From Endocalyx cinctus (taxonomy: Eukaryota > Ascomycota > Sordariomycetes > Amphisphaeriales > Apiosporaceae), in the NCBI GenBank assembly GCA_001600455.1, contig BCKC01000001.1, positions 7,437,899 to 7,501,898 of the forward strand: DNA of 64,000 bases, written 5' to 3'. Both the position numbers and the translations under genes were made by a program. The notes beneath the pieces are model-generated. The model had not been told where the DNA came from, made no database searches, and worked only from the letters and a program-made list of their open reading frames with translations. Shown in pieces: positions 33,897-46,826 of the stretch (the first letter of the stretch is position 1; each line of letters starts with the position of its first letter).

Positions 33897-35584
33897 TTAA
33901 CCGCTGAAACTCTTTCGCTTAGCTTCTTTCTCCACCTCTTCCTTAACCTTAAGCGTCTGTTCCTGCTCTTTCATCTCGCGCACCTTGGCGAGAACCACTT
34001 CGCGGAAGATAGCACCTTTTACCGCCTTGCTGATGCTGGGTTTCTCTTTCTCCGAACCCGCCGACTTCTGCTCTTCCGGCGCCGATTTACTTGATCCCGC
34101 CACCGGGTGGTCGGCAAAATCCGGGTTTTCGGGGTCGTCCTCTTGGATCTTGAGTGCCTCTATGCGGTTGGTGAGCTTCACGAGCTCGATACCGCGACGA
34201 AGGCGAGCCTTGGCCATGTAAGCCTTGATTTCAGGTAGCAAGTTGTGGTCTGTCGCATTCTCGCCGCTGAGCCACGGGTGTCGAAGAGCTTCCTATAACC
34301 AGATTTTTAAAATATTAGTATATATTTATTAAGTAAACATATATAGTATCGATCTTTAGAAAACGTCGTGTTATCTCTTACCTTGCTACTCGATCGATCA
34401 TCGGGGTTTGGCCGCAGGAGGTGCAATATGAAGTCTTTGGCGTCCTCGCTAACCTCTCTCCAGTATCGTTCATGGAAGACGACGTTGGATGAGCTGCACT
34501 CGTCGATCAACTCTTGCAAGGTCTCTGAGCGGAAAGGCGAGTATCCGCAAAGTAAAGTGTAGGTGATCACGCCCATCGACCACATATCTACTGGCTTGCC
34601 GTGACCCTTCTTCAACATTACTTCCGGAGCCGCGTATCCAAAAGAACCCGCCATAGTTGTGAGAACCTCGTCCTTCGTGTCCAGCATTTTTGCAATGCCG
34701 AAATCGGCTAGCACGAGATCGGAATGAGCGTCTTTGGTAAGGTAGAGGAGATTCTCGGGTTTAAGATCTGGAGGTATGCTATTAGTCTTTTGTCTCGCTG
34801 TTCGCAATAGTAGTACCAATCGTATCTTACCTCGGTGTACAACGTTGTTGTCGTGGAGATAATCAACGGCGCCTAAGATCTGCTTGATGGTCTGAGATGC
34901 ATCTTTCTCCGTAAATTTACCCTGCTCGCAGATTCGATCGAATAGTTCGCCACCGGTAGCTAATTCGGTGACAATGTAGTATTTATCCTACAACGAAGCG
35001 ACGCGATTAGCTAAGCTTCACAAAGCAGGTTCAACAAATATCGATCCATTACGAGGGAAACTTACTTTCGACTCAAACCAATCGACGAAGCGAACGATAT
35101 GCGGGTGCTTGAGGCGCTGAAGCATGTCGAGCTCATCTAACACCATTTTCTCGTTCCCCCTAACATTCTTCTTCAGGATGATCTTAATAGCGACCTTTCC
35201 GGTAGGGCCATCTGCTTCTCTCACGATACCATACGTTCCCGCACCGAGTGTCCGACCAAATCTGTACTTCGACTTTCTCTCGTAACTCTCGGGCTGGCCC
35301 TGAAGGCGGCTGAACATGGCGTTGACTATTGGTGGGGGCAATTCAAGATTAGCTTTTAAATACGTAGTCAAAGTGAATTGGAACGAAGCTGAGCTGGTTT
35401 AAAAAACCGTCTCATCACGCTTCAAATTAACTGATAATACCATAGCCTTCATCTCAGAAAATATGATGGGGGGAAAAACGGTAGGACGATAATAAAAACA
35501 CGCAATAAAAAGCGACACAAACAATACTGGCGCTAGGAAATAGGGGTCATATAGAATAACGAAATAAAGAGACTTACAACTCAT
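33897..35584 (-). CDS. Calcium/calmodulin-dependent protein kinase (CaMK family)
   Basis: Five minus-strand exons, 35584-35578, 35325-35066, 34987-34831, 34767-34382 and 34292-33897, give 401 aa. The first coding exon is only 7 nt (ATGAGTT), spliced over a 252-bp intron to give [13 protein letters not shown]. The kinase domain has [21 protein letters not shown] split by an intron, DFGIAK, a threonine-containing activation loop ([15 protein letters not shown]) and DMWSMGV. The C-terminal 130 residues hold the amphipathic basic helices expected of the autoinhibitory/calmodulin-binding region and an acidic linker. These match fungal CaMKI-like enzymes (CmkB/Cmk1 group), which act in Ca2+ signalling and cell-cycle entry. 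I leave the symbol blank because paralogue assignment needs a tree. All joins keep frame and have GTAAG-type donors. Confidence 0.92.
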
Positions 35585-37683
35585 TGCGACGCGGGGTACT
35601 ACTTCGAATGCGTCTGCGTACAAGGTTCTATGCGGTTTGTATGGTGGGGGGATAATAATATCTTCGTATGCTGATTAAATTGAGCGATCGCGCTACAATG
35701 GAATTATGGTGATATAGGAACAGAAATACTCACACAAAGAAATGAAAATAAAGATACCTGGGTTTCTCTTGAGTAGTAGGGGGTTTGGGATGTATGTTAG
35801 CTGTCAACGGGATGTCGCAGGATTGAGGTAAGATGTTTGTTAGGTGTCAATCCTTTCTAAACGTTTTTAAAAAGAATGAAACGTAATATACGCCCCTCCT
35901 CCAGAAGTAGTCCGAAATACTACTACACTGAGTAGTATTTAGCGTAGGAGGTGAGGGGTTCCTTGTACGGGTATGCTATGCTTCTGGTGGTTTTTCTTTT
36001 TAAAAGGGTATCCTTATCGACTTGGATGTAGTTTGGGAAGATGTCAGGTAGAAACTTATTCGAGAGGATGGATATAATAAGGGAGCTTTAAGAATAATAG
36101 AAAGGAGAGCTTATGGGGAACCTGTTTTTTATTTAGTTACAAATAATATTTTCTTTCCATTAAGTAGGTTATTTAGGTAGTTGGAAGAGGTAGGCTGAGT
36201 CTTTGGGTTCTGGTTGTGAGGTAACACCCCCCTCGAGGATTACTTGTTTCTCCCCCACATACTTCCATTTGGTTGGCGCTTGAAATATGTCTAAACTACA
36301 TCATCCTTAGAGCAGTTTCCGATAGAAAAAGCCTTACAGCGTACAGAACGGAAGAGAGTCGGTCGAAAGCAGGGTCAGGTACACACGGTTTACTCACTGA
36401 TCATTTCACAAGGGTGCTGTGCTAAAGCTCAGCCGCACAAAATGGGTGGTATTTCAGGCATTCTAATGCGCCGTACCACTCTGCCACCGCGCGCATTTTC
36501 TCTTTCATAACCGTTTTCCCTAAGTTGCGTAAGCTAATAATATTAAGAGGTCATTTAAATGGACTCCCTCCGCCACAATAATAAAAGCAATAACATTTAA
36601 ACGTCGTATTCCTTGGCTGCCTCTCTCCGAATCTTTGGAACTTGCCGGTTACCCAATATCACGACTATTTTTTTTTTCACTTGTAATAATCTTGTAATAA
36701 TATTCCTGGGTTAGACACGACTTGTCTCATATTCTTTTTTCTCTCCCTCTCTCTCTTGCGTGTACTGTACAGAGATATGTACACTACAGACAGTATCACT
36801 ATTAAGTACCGGGTAGGTACCTAGTATAAGTACCTAACCTAACCTACTGTAGTACATTTGGTGATCATAAGAAAGCGCGTAGTGCTGTATTCCTGTTATC
36901 AGGATCCATTATATTATCTTGAGTACTAGGTACATAAGCAGCTAAGGTACACGGTATATATGTGAATTTCGAGTCAGATCTTATACCTTATACATCGTAC
37001 GCTAGAGTTAGAATTATCGTGGTAATTGATAGGTAGGCAGGTAAAATAGTGTACAGTACAGTATGGGTTCTCATACTGAGCACCGAAGCTACCCTTAACT
37101 TTTAAGCGTCCTTATCGATACGTTGCCGCTATTGTTACCTTACATTACTCACCTAGTTCTACATATAGGTACCTAGCAGCCTAGGTAGTATATGCGGGGG
37201 AAAACACCCCTCATCAAATAGGCCTCTGTGGAACGCTACGTTTTGAGTTGCCTAGCATAACTGGAAGCGTACCGCTGAATAGGCGCATACTTCATCAGAT
37301 ATTTCTGTTATTATTCACATGGACTTTCGCCCTTAGCATTTTATCCCATCCCAAACAACCCTCCAAATCACATCATTTGGGTTTGACTATAATTTTTTCA
37401 CGGATTATATCCTCCCAAAAGAGAAAAAGTCCGCTCCTATCTCCCTTACTCTCCTTCTTCCTCCTTCGCGCTACCCGCCTAGGGCATCCATATTAAAGGG
37501 TATGAACGAAATTCCAGAAAAAAAAAAGAAACTATGTTGACAGGGACTTCTTCATCTCACTTTCTCAAGTAATCTTCTAACTTGGTGTACAGTTGTCCAG
37601 GTATCGCGGAATCCAACCCACTGCGACTAGCCGAGAATATACATTTCTTTTGACAGTTTCGCCTTTGTAGCTAAACCTCAATC
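35585..37683. other. Divergent promoter region with TAGGTACCTA clusters
   Basis: A 2.1-kb divergent spacer between the CaMK gene (-) and E2 gene (+). 36790-36860 and 37160-37190 carry repeated TAGGTACCTA-type words. A minus-strand sequence at about 36424-36494 has a perfect tRNA A-box (TGGCAGAGTGG) and a Ser-like TTAGAA anticodon loop, but no B-box or matching acceptor strand. No protein gene is supported. Confidence 0.5.
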
Positions 37684-38354
37684 ATGGCTGGAATGGGTCC
37701 AAAGAGGCTGGGGAAGGAGTTATCTAAGGTAAATATTTACTTTAATATTTCGTCATATCGTCCGTGTTATTTTTAATAGTAGGATAACTAACTGCCCCTG
37801 CCCCTCCTTGTTCAGATTTCTTCGAGTGGTTTGCCCCCCGGTATAACCATGGTTTCGGCCGACAACTTGGAAGAGTGGTTCCTTGATATACAAGTCCTTG
37901 ATCAGAACCCTTTGTATGCAGGACATACGTTTCGCCTCAAGTTCAAATTCAGCAACGCGTATCCTATTGGTATGTGCCTATCTCATGAGATATATACGTA
38001 GACGCGTATTCATGCATGTATATAAAGCATATACGACCAAAAACTTAAAACATTGCTAACGCGGCCTGTTGTGGTGATCGTCCAGAGGCTCCTGAGGTCA
38101 CCTTTGTCAAGCTGGATACTCGACCGATACCTATGCACCCGCACATTTACTCGAATGGAATAATCTGCCTTGATCTGCTCGGATCGCAAGGATGGAGCCC
38201 TGTCCAGAACGTCGAGAGTGTTTGCATGAGCATCCAGAGCATGCTGACAGGTAATACGAAGAACGAACGACCACCCGGCGACGAGGAATTCGTGCGCGGC
38301 AACCGCCTCCGCCCCCGAGATATTGATTTCTATTACCATGATAATACTGTATAA
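37684..38354 (+). CDS. Ubiquitin-conjugating enzyme E2, UBE2W/Ubc16 type
   Basis: Exons 37684-37728, 37816-37969 and 38086-38354 give 155 aa, a typical single-domain E2. The UBC fold is seen in KRLGKELSKI, then DNLEEWFLDIQV, YPIEAPEVTFV, and the active-site region HPHIYSNGIICLDLL with catalytic Cys94. The histidine-rich HPH-IYSNG in place of the usual HPN, and the C-terminal NTKNERPPGD followed by RPRDIDFYYHDNTV, are signatures of the UBE2W / S. pombe Ubc16 branch. In animals UBE2W attaches ubiquitin to protein N-termini, so this may act likewise (inference). Intron joins keep frame (phases 0 and 1) with GTAAAT and GTATGT donors; intron 2 contains a GCTAAC branch site. Confidence 0.93.
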
Positions 38355-39440
38355 CTAATCGCCGAAATCATAAAAAGCCGAATAAAAGAAGTTAAACTCG
38401 CAAAACGCATCCATGGTCGACTTTCTTTCTCTTCTCTTCTTTCAGCAGGGCGTTCGCTATGGTAGAGGCATAAGATTTGTCATTCGCATATTTTTATTTT
38501 CCAGAATTTCACCCGTTTTTTTTTTCTCTACCTCTTCGAACTCTTCCTTCTTTTCTTCACATTGACTTACGCGCATGCGCCGCCTTGGCGACCGCCCCCT
38601 GAGACTTGTTTTTTCTTCGTATTTGTTTGGTTTTCGGCAATAGGTTGGAGGTTCCGGCGTTGAGGACCAAGATTCAAGGGGGGGAGAGGGGTTCATCTTC
38701 AATACGCATAAAGCTTATGCGGGTAATGCAAGCTATGGCAAGAGGTAGTTTGTTTACGAAATCGAAGGGCCTTAAGGAACGTAAATCGAAATAATTCTAG
38801 AGAGCTTGTTACTGCTTCTCAATTTCTTAATAACTGGCGATCTGCCTCTATATTTAGGTATTACCCATAGAGTAATTACCTACCAAGTTGAATGTAGTAT
38901 TTCATCCATTACTTCCCCGGAGTATTGGGATATTTCATCCATACTTTGGTACCACCGTTGCCATTTTATGCATAGTGTAACCTGAACTTTGAAGGAGGGT
39001 GTCTTTCAGCTTTGTACCCGTTGATCAGTCTCAAGATATCATATGTTATACTTTTACTAAGCTGGGAAACAGACCTGATTGATCTACCCAGTTGTAATAA
39101 TATCCATATCTAGGTTGTTGAAAAGAGTACTTGTGCAATGGCTGAATGGAAGCTTTGAATATTGATATTGATGGAGATGCTAAGGCGTCATCAACACGCT
39201 ATCACCTGGCAGAGTCTTGGCATCGGAAAACGGTGACTAAAGAACTCCGCCTACCGAGATATCTTATACGTACGTAGCGCTACCCACTTTAAGTACCTAA
39301 TAACATCGTAATTTCACCAAGCAACCAGGCAGCTTGCTTTGTCCGCTTCAGAGGTCCTGTCCTGTGACTGGCGATTTATATATCAAAACCATAGAATTTC
39401 CACCACCTTAAAACCTCGAGACCCCCATGAAGAGCTCACG
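38355..39440. other. Spacer upstream of Vps33
   Basis: About 1.1 kb between two plus-strand genes. Short frames here lack motifs. It holds the E2 3' UTR and the Vps33 promoter; no specific regulatory site is recognised. Confidence 0.5.
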
Positions 39441-39870
39441 ATGGCTCCTCATGTGGGGTTTGATACCGAGCAGATAAGAGAGAAGTCTCGTAAAGATCTT
39501 CTTTATCTCCTAGAGGGCGTAAGTAAGGCTTGCCTGCTGATTGTTATTAATACCGGCCTTGATGAGGTTGATTAGCTGGCTGACTCGAGATCTTATAGGT
39601 GCGCGGAAAGAAGAACCTCGTCATCGAGCGCAGTCTCGCCGGCCCAATCGGTAATTTCGCCAAGGTTTCGACATTTCAGGATTATGGTGTAGATAAGTTC
39701 TTCTTTCTAGAAAATAAGAATGCCGACACAAGTCAACGAAATGTCATATTTATGGCAAGGGGCGAATGCGCCCGCCACGCTCAATCCATAGCAGGTTTGT
39801 CCAGCCTTCCACGAGTTATCACTTCCAGCTTTCTTTATTTTTGAGACTATTTCAAGACATATCGAAGATT

Positions 39871-39916
<46 letters not shown>

Positions 39917-41939
39917 GTTTTTTCATCCTTCTGGGGCTCTCAGTAGGCATCGAAGGCTTCATATTCTCACCTCAAGTTGCCAGTCAATATTGTCCAATAT
40001 GAATATGTAACACAAGCATGGATCAATTACATATAACATGTCCTTCTTACACAAAGCACGATGAGGTGTTTCTGATATGTGTGTGTTAACATTCTTTGCA
40101 GAGCAGATAAAACGATTGCAACGTGAAAGTCAGACCGGCCACGAATTCCATATATTTTGGGTGCCTCGGCGCACCTTGGTTTCCGATAAGATTTTAGAGG
40201 AAGCCGGTGTTTTGGGCGACGTGAATATTGCTGAACTTCCTTTGTACTTCTTTCCACTCGAGCGCGATGTCCTGTCGCTGGAGCTTGATGATGCCTTCCG
40301 AGACCTTTTCTTATTCAAAGATACCACCCCGGCATTCCTGATGGCGAAAGCATTGATGGGCATCCAGTCGAAACACGGCCTATTTCCTCGAGTTATCGGC
40401 AAGGGCGACAACGCAAAACGCGTGGCGGACCTTCTCACCCGAATGAAACAAGAGATTTTAGCTGGAGATGACGCTAGTGAATCTTTCAGATCCGGGCTTA
40501 CTCCGAGCAATACGGTAGAAAGTGTGATCATTATTGACCGAGAAGTTGATTGTGTCACACCTTTACTCACCCAGCTGACTTACGAGGGACTCATTGATGA
40601 AGTATGGGGGATTCAGAACAATCAAACCGACGTCGACTCGACTATCGTAGGAGCACCACCCCAACCTACCACGCAAGCCTCGGCAACGAGCACTCCCGCA
40701 ACCAGTACCTCTTCGCGAAAACGTAAGATTCAGCTTGATTCATCAGATAAGCTTTACGACGGACTACGCGATACCAACTTTGCTATAGTCGGACAGCTAC
40801 TAAACAAAGTCGCACGCCGGTTACAAACTGATTACGAAAGCCGGCACGGGACCAAGACGACCGCAGAACTCAAGGCTTTCGTGAACAAGCTGCCCGGATA
40901 CCAAGCTGAGCACCAGAGCTTGAAAATACACACGGGTCTCGCCGAAGAAATCATGAAATACACTAGAACGGACCAATTCAGCCGTTTACTAGAAGTGCAG
41001 CAGAACCTAGCGGCGGGGGCGGATCCGAGCTCTCAGCATGACGCCATCGAAGAACTGATCGCAAGAGATATGCCGTTGCCCGAAATCCTCCGACTTCTGT
41101 GTATTTATTCGACAATTTCAGGTGGCATCAAGTCTAAGGATTATGACCACTTCAGACGTTTGGTGTTGGAAGGTTATGGATATCAACACATGTTGACGCT
41201 ACATAATCTGGAAACGCTGCAGTTATTTCTGTCCCGGAGCTCACCGATGGCGAGTATGATACCCATGCCGGGGGCCGGAGCTGTCACGGGTACAAAAACG
41301 AATTATGCCTACCTTCGAAAACAGCTTCGATTAATTGTCGACGAAGTAAACGAGCACGACCCGAACGATATCGCATACGTATATAGTGGGTACGCTCCCC
41401 TGTCTATCCGACTTGTACAGTGTATTCTACAAAAACAATACTTGTTGTCTATTACACGTGGCAACGGGGTGAGCGGGGCCGGTGTAACAGCTGGAGGAGG
41501 AGCGCAAGGCTGGCGGGGCTTCGACGAGGCGGTTAAACATGCACGCGGACAAACATTTGACGAACTACAAAAGGGCGAAGACAAAGCAGTCCGGGCAAGG
41601 GCCCTCTTCTCTAACAACGGAGATAAAAAGACGGTATTTGTAGTATTCGTTGGTGGTATTACCTTCACGGAGATCGCGGCACTGAGGTTTATCGCGAAAA
41701 AGGAAGAAGGCAAGTTTTTTTTTTTTTTTTATATCACTCTCCACCTCGCACATATTCGAAAATATTTTGTTTATCATTGTCCACTTTTAGCTAACTTGAG
41801 GTCTGTGTGTCGTCTTGTAGGGCGGAGAAATATCGTTATCTGCACGACGTCAATAATCAGCGGTAATAAGATGATGGATGCTGCAATTGAGAAGGCAACT
41901 TTTGGAAGAGAGGGAACGAATATTCGTGTATCATCATGA
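39441..41939 (+). CDS. VPS33: Vacuolar sorting SM protein Vps33
   Basis: Exons 39441-39518, 39599-39794, 40102-41709 and 41821-41939 give 666 aa, the size of Sec1/Munc18 family Vps33. Diagnostic motifs are the N-terminal KKNLVIERSLAGPIG, then FWVPRRTLVSDKILEEAGV, and the SM signature IIIDREVDCVTPLLTQLTYE, followed by YEGLIDE and the C-terminal FVGGITFTEIAALRF. Vps33 binds SNAREs within the HOPS and CORVET complexes at vacuole and endosome membranes. Intron 2 is long (307 bp) and holds a (TC)n repeat at 39874-39912. The last intron uses a GC donor (AAG|GCAAGT, 41710) and is 111 bp without a stop in frame, so a retained form would stay open with a Phe-rich insert. The 3' exon restores the conserved RNIVICTTSIISGNKMMD end. 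Confidence 0.93.
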
Positions 41940-42031
41940 TCGGATACTCAAATCAATAGAAAAAAAAAGGAAAGGGTTCTCGTCTTTTCTTATTAATTAC
42001 TGGAATGAAGGGAATTATGTATCTGAGATTG

Positions 42032-42074
<43 letters not shown>

Positions 42075-43272
42075 CATAATATGTCCCAGTTCCGGTCTCA
42101 GTTCCAGTCCGAGTTCCAGTCCTAGTCCAGGCTTTTATAATGCCTTAATGATATGAAATTGATTTGAGTATTTCTTCTGCCTAGTAACAAGTGATTCAAT
42201 ATGTTGATCTTGGGTAAATGCTAGTTAATAGTTATGTCTTAAGGTAGAGATAATTAAGCAGCAATGACGATAATGATGATGGATGATTACGATTTCGGAT
42301 CTGGGTTTAAACTTGTCACGTGAATCGGCAACACAAGGTGAATTTGTTCAAGCCGATTAATGGGTTAACCTATTTAGTCAGTTTTTTAGACCTATAAACT
42401 GTTAAACTTCTGCTGTGTCAGTCCCTCTAAATTTGACATTCAGGCGGGACGATGGCTCGTTAATATTTTCATATTCATACAATTAAAATTCCCTTTATTA
42501 ACCTCTGTCTGTTCTATAATAATATGTGTATTTATATTCAATTGAATTTTCTTCGTTATAGTTCAAGCATCCAGCGTATTTCTTTCTACCTTCAGTTGAA
42601 GGGCTAAGAGCATCAATCTAAGATTAAGATATTCTTTTAAGACATAGTGGACGAGGTCACTCGATTTCCATCCATCTTTATATTACATACCATCCACATA
42701 TCTATACCTATACCAATACCAACTTACTTATACCTCTCCCGTACGACACTCCTTCCTTCTCTGAACGGGTCCCCTAATAATCCTGTATATACCAATTATC
42801 AAAGAGGAACGAGTAATGTGTTTTTAATTGTTGAGGTACGGTATATCATTCCGAACTCTTCCAAGACTTTCCCCGACCACTATATAAAATAGAAATAGTA
42901 CTTTTTGCTGCTAAGACGGAATCATCGTATGATCGTCTTACCTAACAAACCCCCGGTCTTTATAGAGAGAACTTGACCCAACTCACTTCAACAAGATGAA
43001 GCATGCTTTTTCTGACCATACTTAAATAGGCTCCGCATACATTTTCGGCATCGGCTTTCTTAATCTGCGCTGTCAATTGCTATGATAGTTTTTACCTTGG
43101 CACTGGAGCTTACATATTGATCTCAATACTACTACTTACTACTACTTTCATGTCGTCAATGGGGTATTATATCATCAGTATCTCCACTTCCACCATCCCC
43201 ATACGATCGTCTCTGACATCCCATATATCGATGCGTGTCTCTTATTTCGGTAGCGCCTGATCTCGGGAAGCT
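41940..43272. other. Spacer with (AG)n microsatellite
   Basis: 1.3 kb between Vps33 and the LSD1-type gene. (AG)n spans about 42035-42070 in the probable Vps33 3' UTR, followed by a short imperfect tandem of AGTTCCAGTCC-like words (42089-42130). The rest is AT-rich promoter and leader DNA. No gene is supported. Confidence 0.55.
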
Positions 43273-46200
43273 ATGACTAGCATCCAAGAGACTTTATGGG
43301 AGGAGGATAATTATACCGGGTCTCGCAGATTGATGAATTTGGCCGAACTAGATATTCCTCTAGATTCGATATTGGCTTTTCCCCGAGATCTGACCAAAAC
43401 CAATCCCACCGCTCTACATAGAGACGCTTTTTCTTCTAATAATACCGATATGTCTACCCCGAGGGGGACCCCGCGAACAGAATCTGAAATTATAGTGAGC
43501 ATCGACGATATGAACTTAGACGCGGATGACAGCCCGGGCCCGGAGCCCATAAAATCGGAGCATCCTCCTACGTAAGTTTCCCCATCATGTGATCATTACG
43601 ATTCTTTCTTTTTACTTAGCCCGACGAAATGTGGCACAGTTCTACGTCGTGTGAACATATTCCGGACTATTCAAAGGAGACGAGTAGTTCCGGAAATGAT
43701 CAGTCCTCCCAGAACAACCTGCGTAGCCTGGACTATAGCGGGAAATCAGAACATCCCGTCGAATCTTCGGCCTCCGCTCATTCGTATCCTTCCGAGTTAT
43801 CTTCGCCACCCTTGACCCTGAATTCTTCTAGTAAAGCGACAACACCCATTGATAATGAGCAGCCAAAGGTGCAGAGCAGAAAAATGTTCCTTATGAAACC
43901 TGCTACTAAGAAACGTCGATCTTTCAACGTGCGGCCGCGAGTCTCGATCCCCACAGACCTGGCGCCTCATGAATACGCTCATCAGTGTATCGCCGCGGCC
44001 GAATCGTCAAGATTGAACCCATACGCCCTGCACCCAGACGAATATGTGATGCTCAGGGAGCATATTAGTCATGCCCAGGTGACGACTTACTTGAACATCC
44101 GAAACGGGATATTACGATTATGGTTGAATAACCCGCGCATCGGCGTCACTCGCGACGAAGCGGTTGGCTGCGCTAAGGACTCGCGGTGGTTTGACGTCGC
44201 GAGCGTCTGTTATGATTGGCTTGTTCGACTAGGTTACATAAATTATGGCTGTGCTGAAATTGCATCCACCAAAAAACGATCAAAAAAGACTAACTCCACG
44301 GCCAAAGGAAAGACGATAGTCGTAATAGGCGCCGGCATGGCCGGCCTCGGTTGCGCAAGACATCTAGACATGTTGTTTAAACATCATGCCCGGGAACTTC
44401 AAGAGGTGGGAGAAGAACCGCCGAAGATCATCATTCTTGAAGGACGCGACCGTCTAGGTGGCCGCGTCTATTCCCGAGGAGTCGACGGCAGCAAAAGTCA
44501 ACACTTGACAGGGTTTAAGGGTCGACGCCACAGTGTCGAGTGTGGCGGAATGATTATTACAGGCTTTGAGCGAGGAAACCCTCTGAATGTCTTAGTACGA
44601 GGGCAGATGGGTATTCCTTACTACTGTATACGGCCCGATGCCACTCTCTACGATTCTAACGGAAAGCCCGTGGATGATGTTCGAGACAGGCTTGCCGAGA
44701 ACTTATTTAATGACTGCCTTGAACGGGCTTCTGAGTACAAGTTTAAGAACCCACCCTCAAAGCTCATAGAAGGTAAGAGAGACTTGATGGATGAGGGCAG
44801 AGACAGCTCATCCGAAGTCCAAAAGACGATTGCCCAAGTTGAGGAAGCGAGGGCTGCGATGCCGCAGGCGCTACCTGTATCCCAACAAAATCTAGGTCCT
44901 CAGATCAGCCTTGTACCGGTAGTATCAACTAATCGAGCTACGGGCAAGACGCACGTCGAGACGGGGACACCAACTACGCTAACTGCTGCATATAAGGCAC
45001 GGAATATGGGATGGGCCCTGAAGGATGGTGTCACGGACGAGCAGGACTTGGATCTTGACCAGGCCGCAAATTCTCCGACGGCAACCCTCGGCTCAGTAAT
45101 GGATGAGGCGATAACACAATACAAAAGTATCGTCGATCTCACACCTCAAGACTTTCGGCTCATGAACTGGCACGTAGCCAATCTCGAATATAGCAATGCG
45201 ACAAACTACGGACAACTCAGTATCAAAACCTGGGATATTGATGGGGGGAACGAGTGGGAAGGAAAGCATACTATGGTCATCGGCGGCTACCAGAGCGTCC
45301 CTTGGGGCTTGGCCAACGCGCCTTCACCCCTAGAAATCAAGAAGGATTTTGCCGTCACCAAAGTGTGCTATAGTTCAGATGGCTCTGGAAAAGCGAAAAT
45401 AGAAGGCGCCAACGGTTCTATCGTAGAAGCGGATTACGTCGTGTCAACAATACCCTTGGGTGTCTTAAAGCATGGCAATGTGGAGTTCGAACCCAAACTG
45501 CCGTCTCCGAAGTTGGACGCCATCAATCGCATGGGATTTGGAATACTAAACAAAATCATTCTTGTATACAACGAAACTTTCTGGGACAAAAGCAAGGACA
45601 TATTTGGCTGCCTTCGCACACCTCCCTCGCGCCATAGCCTGAAGCAGAGCGAATACGCATCTCGCCGTGGCCGCTGTTTCCAATGGTTCGATGTATCAAA
45701 TACAAGCGGCATCCCCGTTCTTCTCGCGCTGATGGCCGGAGACGCCGGCTTCGATACCGAGCATACTAAGAACGACGAGCTAGTCTCGGAGGCAACTGAA
45801 GTATTGCGAGGTATCTTTGGCGCTAAGGTTCCCCAACCCGTGCATTCTATCGTGACACGCTGGGGTTCGGATAAGTTTGCTCGAGGCTCATACTCCTTCT
45901 CCGGCCCGGCCATGCGCCCCGATGATTACCAGGTCATGGCGAAACCTGTCGGAAACATGTTCTTCGCGGGAGAGCATACCATCGTTACCCACCCCGCCAC
46001 TGTACACGGTGCTTACCTATCCGGTTTGCGAGCTGCTTCGGAAGTAATAGAATCCCTACTCGGCCCTATTGAAATCCCGACTCCGCTCGTATTGCCGAAA
46101 GATTCTTCTGTTCTGTCCTCGTCGTCACCCTCTTCTTCTCGGCCCCTAAAACGGAAGGCTCCAAGTGACGGGGACGGCTCGCCACTATCCCCGCGATCGA

Positions 46201-46826
46201 GAAAACAAGCGCGCATCAACGCATACGAGCTCGCGCTATGGCAAAGCATCTCGCCGAGGATAGGCGGCGAGCGTCCCTGGGCTCCTCAGAAGGTGAGCCA
46301 GAGCGCCTACCACCTTTACAGCAAGGTGCACTTCGAGGCGGCTCGCAAGCGGTGCGAGGAGAGCCGGAAAAAGAGTAGTGGTCGGAAACCGAACCCGAAC
46401 GAAGTACGCGTCATGACTAGCAAGATGTGGAAGGAAGCGACCCCCGAAGCCAGAAAGCCGTTCGAGGATCAAGCCGCGGAGCAGAAGAGGAAGTACGCCG
46501 AGGCGGTCAAGGAGTGGGAGGCCAAAGCTAAGGACTGGGACGCTCGGTATACGGTGCTGAGGGCGGAGTACGAGAAGGAAAATAAGCTGGTTCTCGACGA
46601 TGATGACGAGCAGAAGAAGGAGGATGGCAAGGTGCGGAGGGGCGCGGAGAAGCGGAGCAGGAGTGGCGAGGCGGTCGATCATACTTCTGGCGCCGTCGCC
46701 GCCACGGACGGCGATACTACGAATAAGAATAACGGTAACGGCGGCGCGGCGAGGGAGACGAGAAGGAAGGGAACGTCGGTAGGGAAGTACGCGGAAAGCG
46801 TGGGGAGTGAGGAAGGTGAGGGATAG
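43273..46826 (+). CDS. LSD1-type lysine demethylase with SWIRM, amine oxidase and HMG box
   Basis: Exons 43273-43571 and 43640-46826 give 1161 aa. The acceptor at 43639 (GCACAG) is chosen because the nearer TTAG at 43619 would break the frame. A SWIRM domain lies at about 205-305 (DLAPHEYAHQC...YDWLVRLGYINYG). The FAD Rossmann motif VVIGAGMAGLGCARHL follows at about 323, then EGRDRLGGRVYS and a split amine-oxidase domain ending with the FAD-binding FFAGEHT near 785. A linker of Ser/Pro and a basic stretch lead to an HMG box (about 975-1060: SAYHLYSKVHFEAARKRCEE, MWKEATPEARKPFEDQA). The SWIRM-AO-HMG plan is that of fungal LSD1/KDM1 homologues (S. pombe Lsd1/2, Aspergillus KdmA), FAD-dependent demethylases of mono- and dimethyl histone lysines in chromatin. 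Fungal members have a longer N-terminus and the HMG box that animals lack. Confidence 0.92.

Noticed and set aside
43620..43639. TTAG at 43619 as acceptor of the LSD1-type intron
   Set aside because: It would shift the frame against the downstream SWIRM exon; GCACAG at 43639 keeps it.
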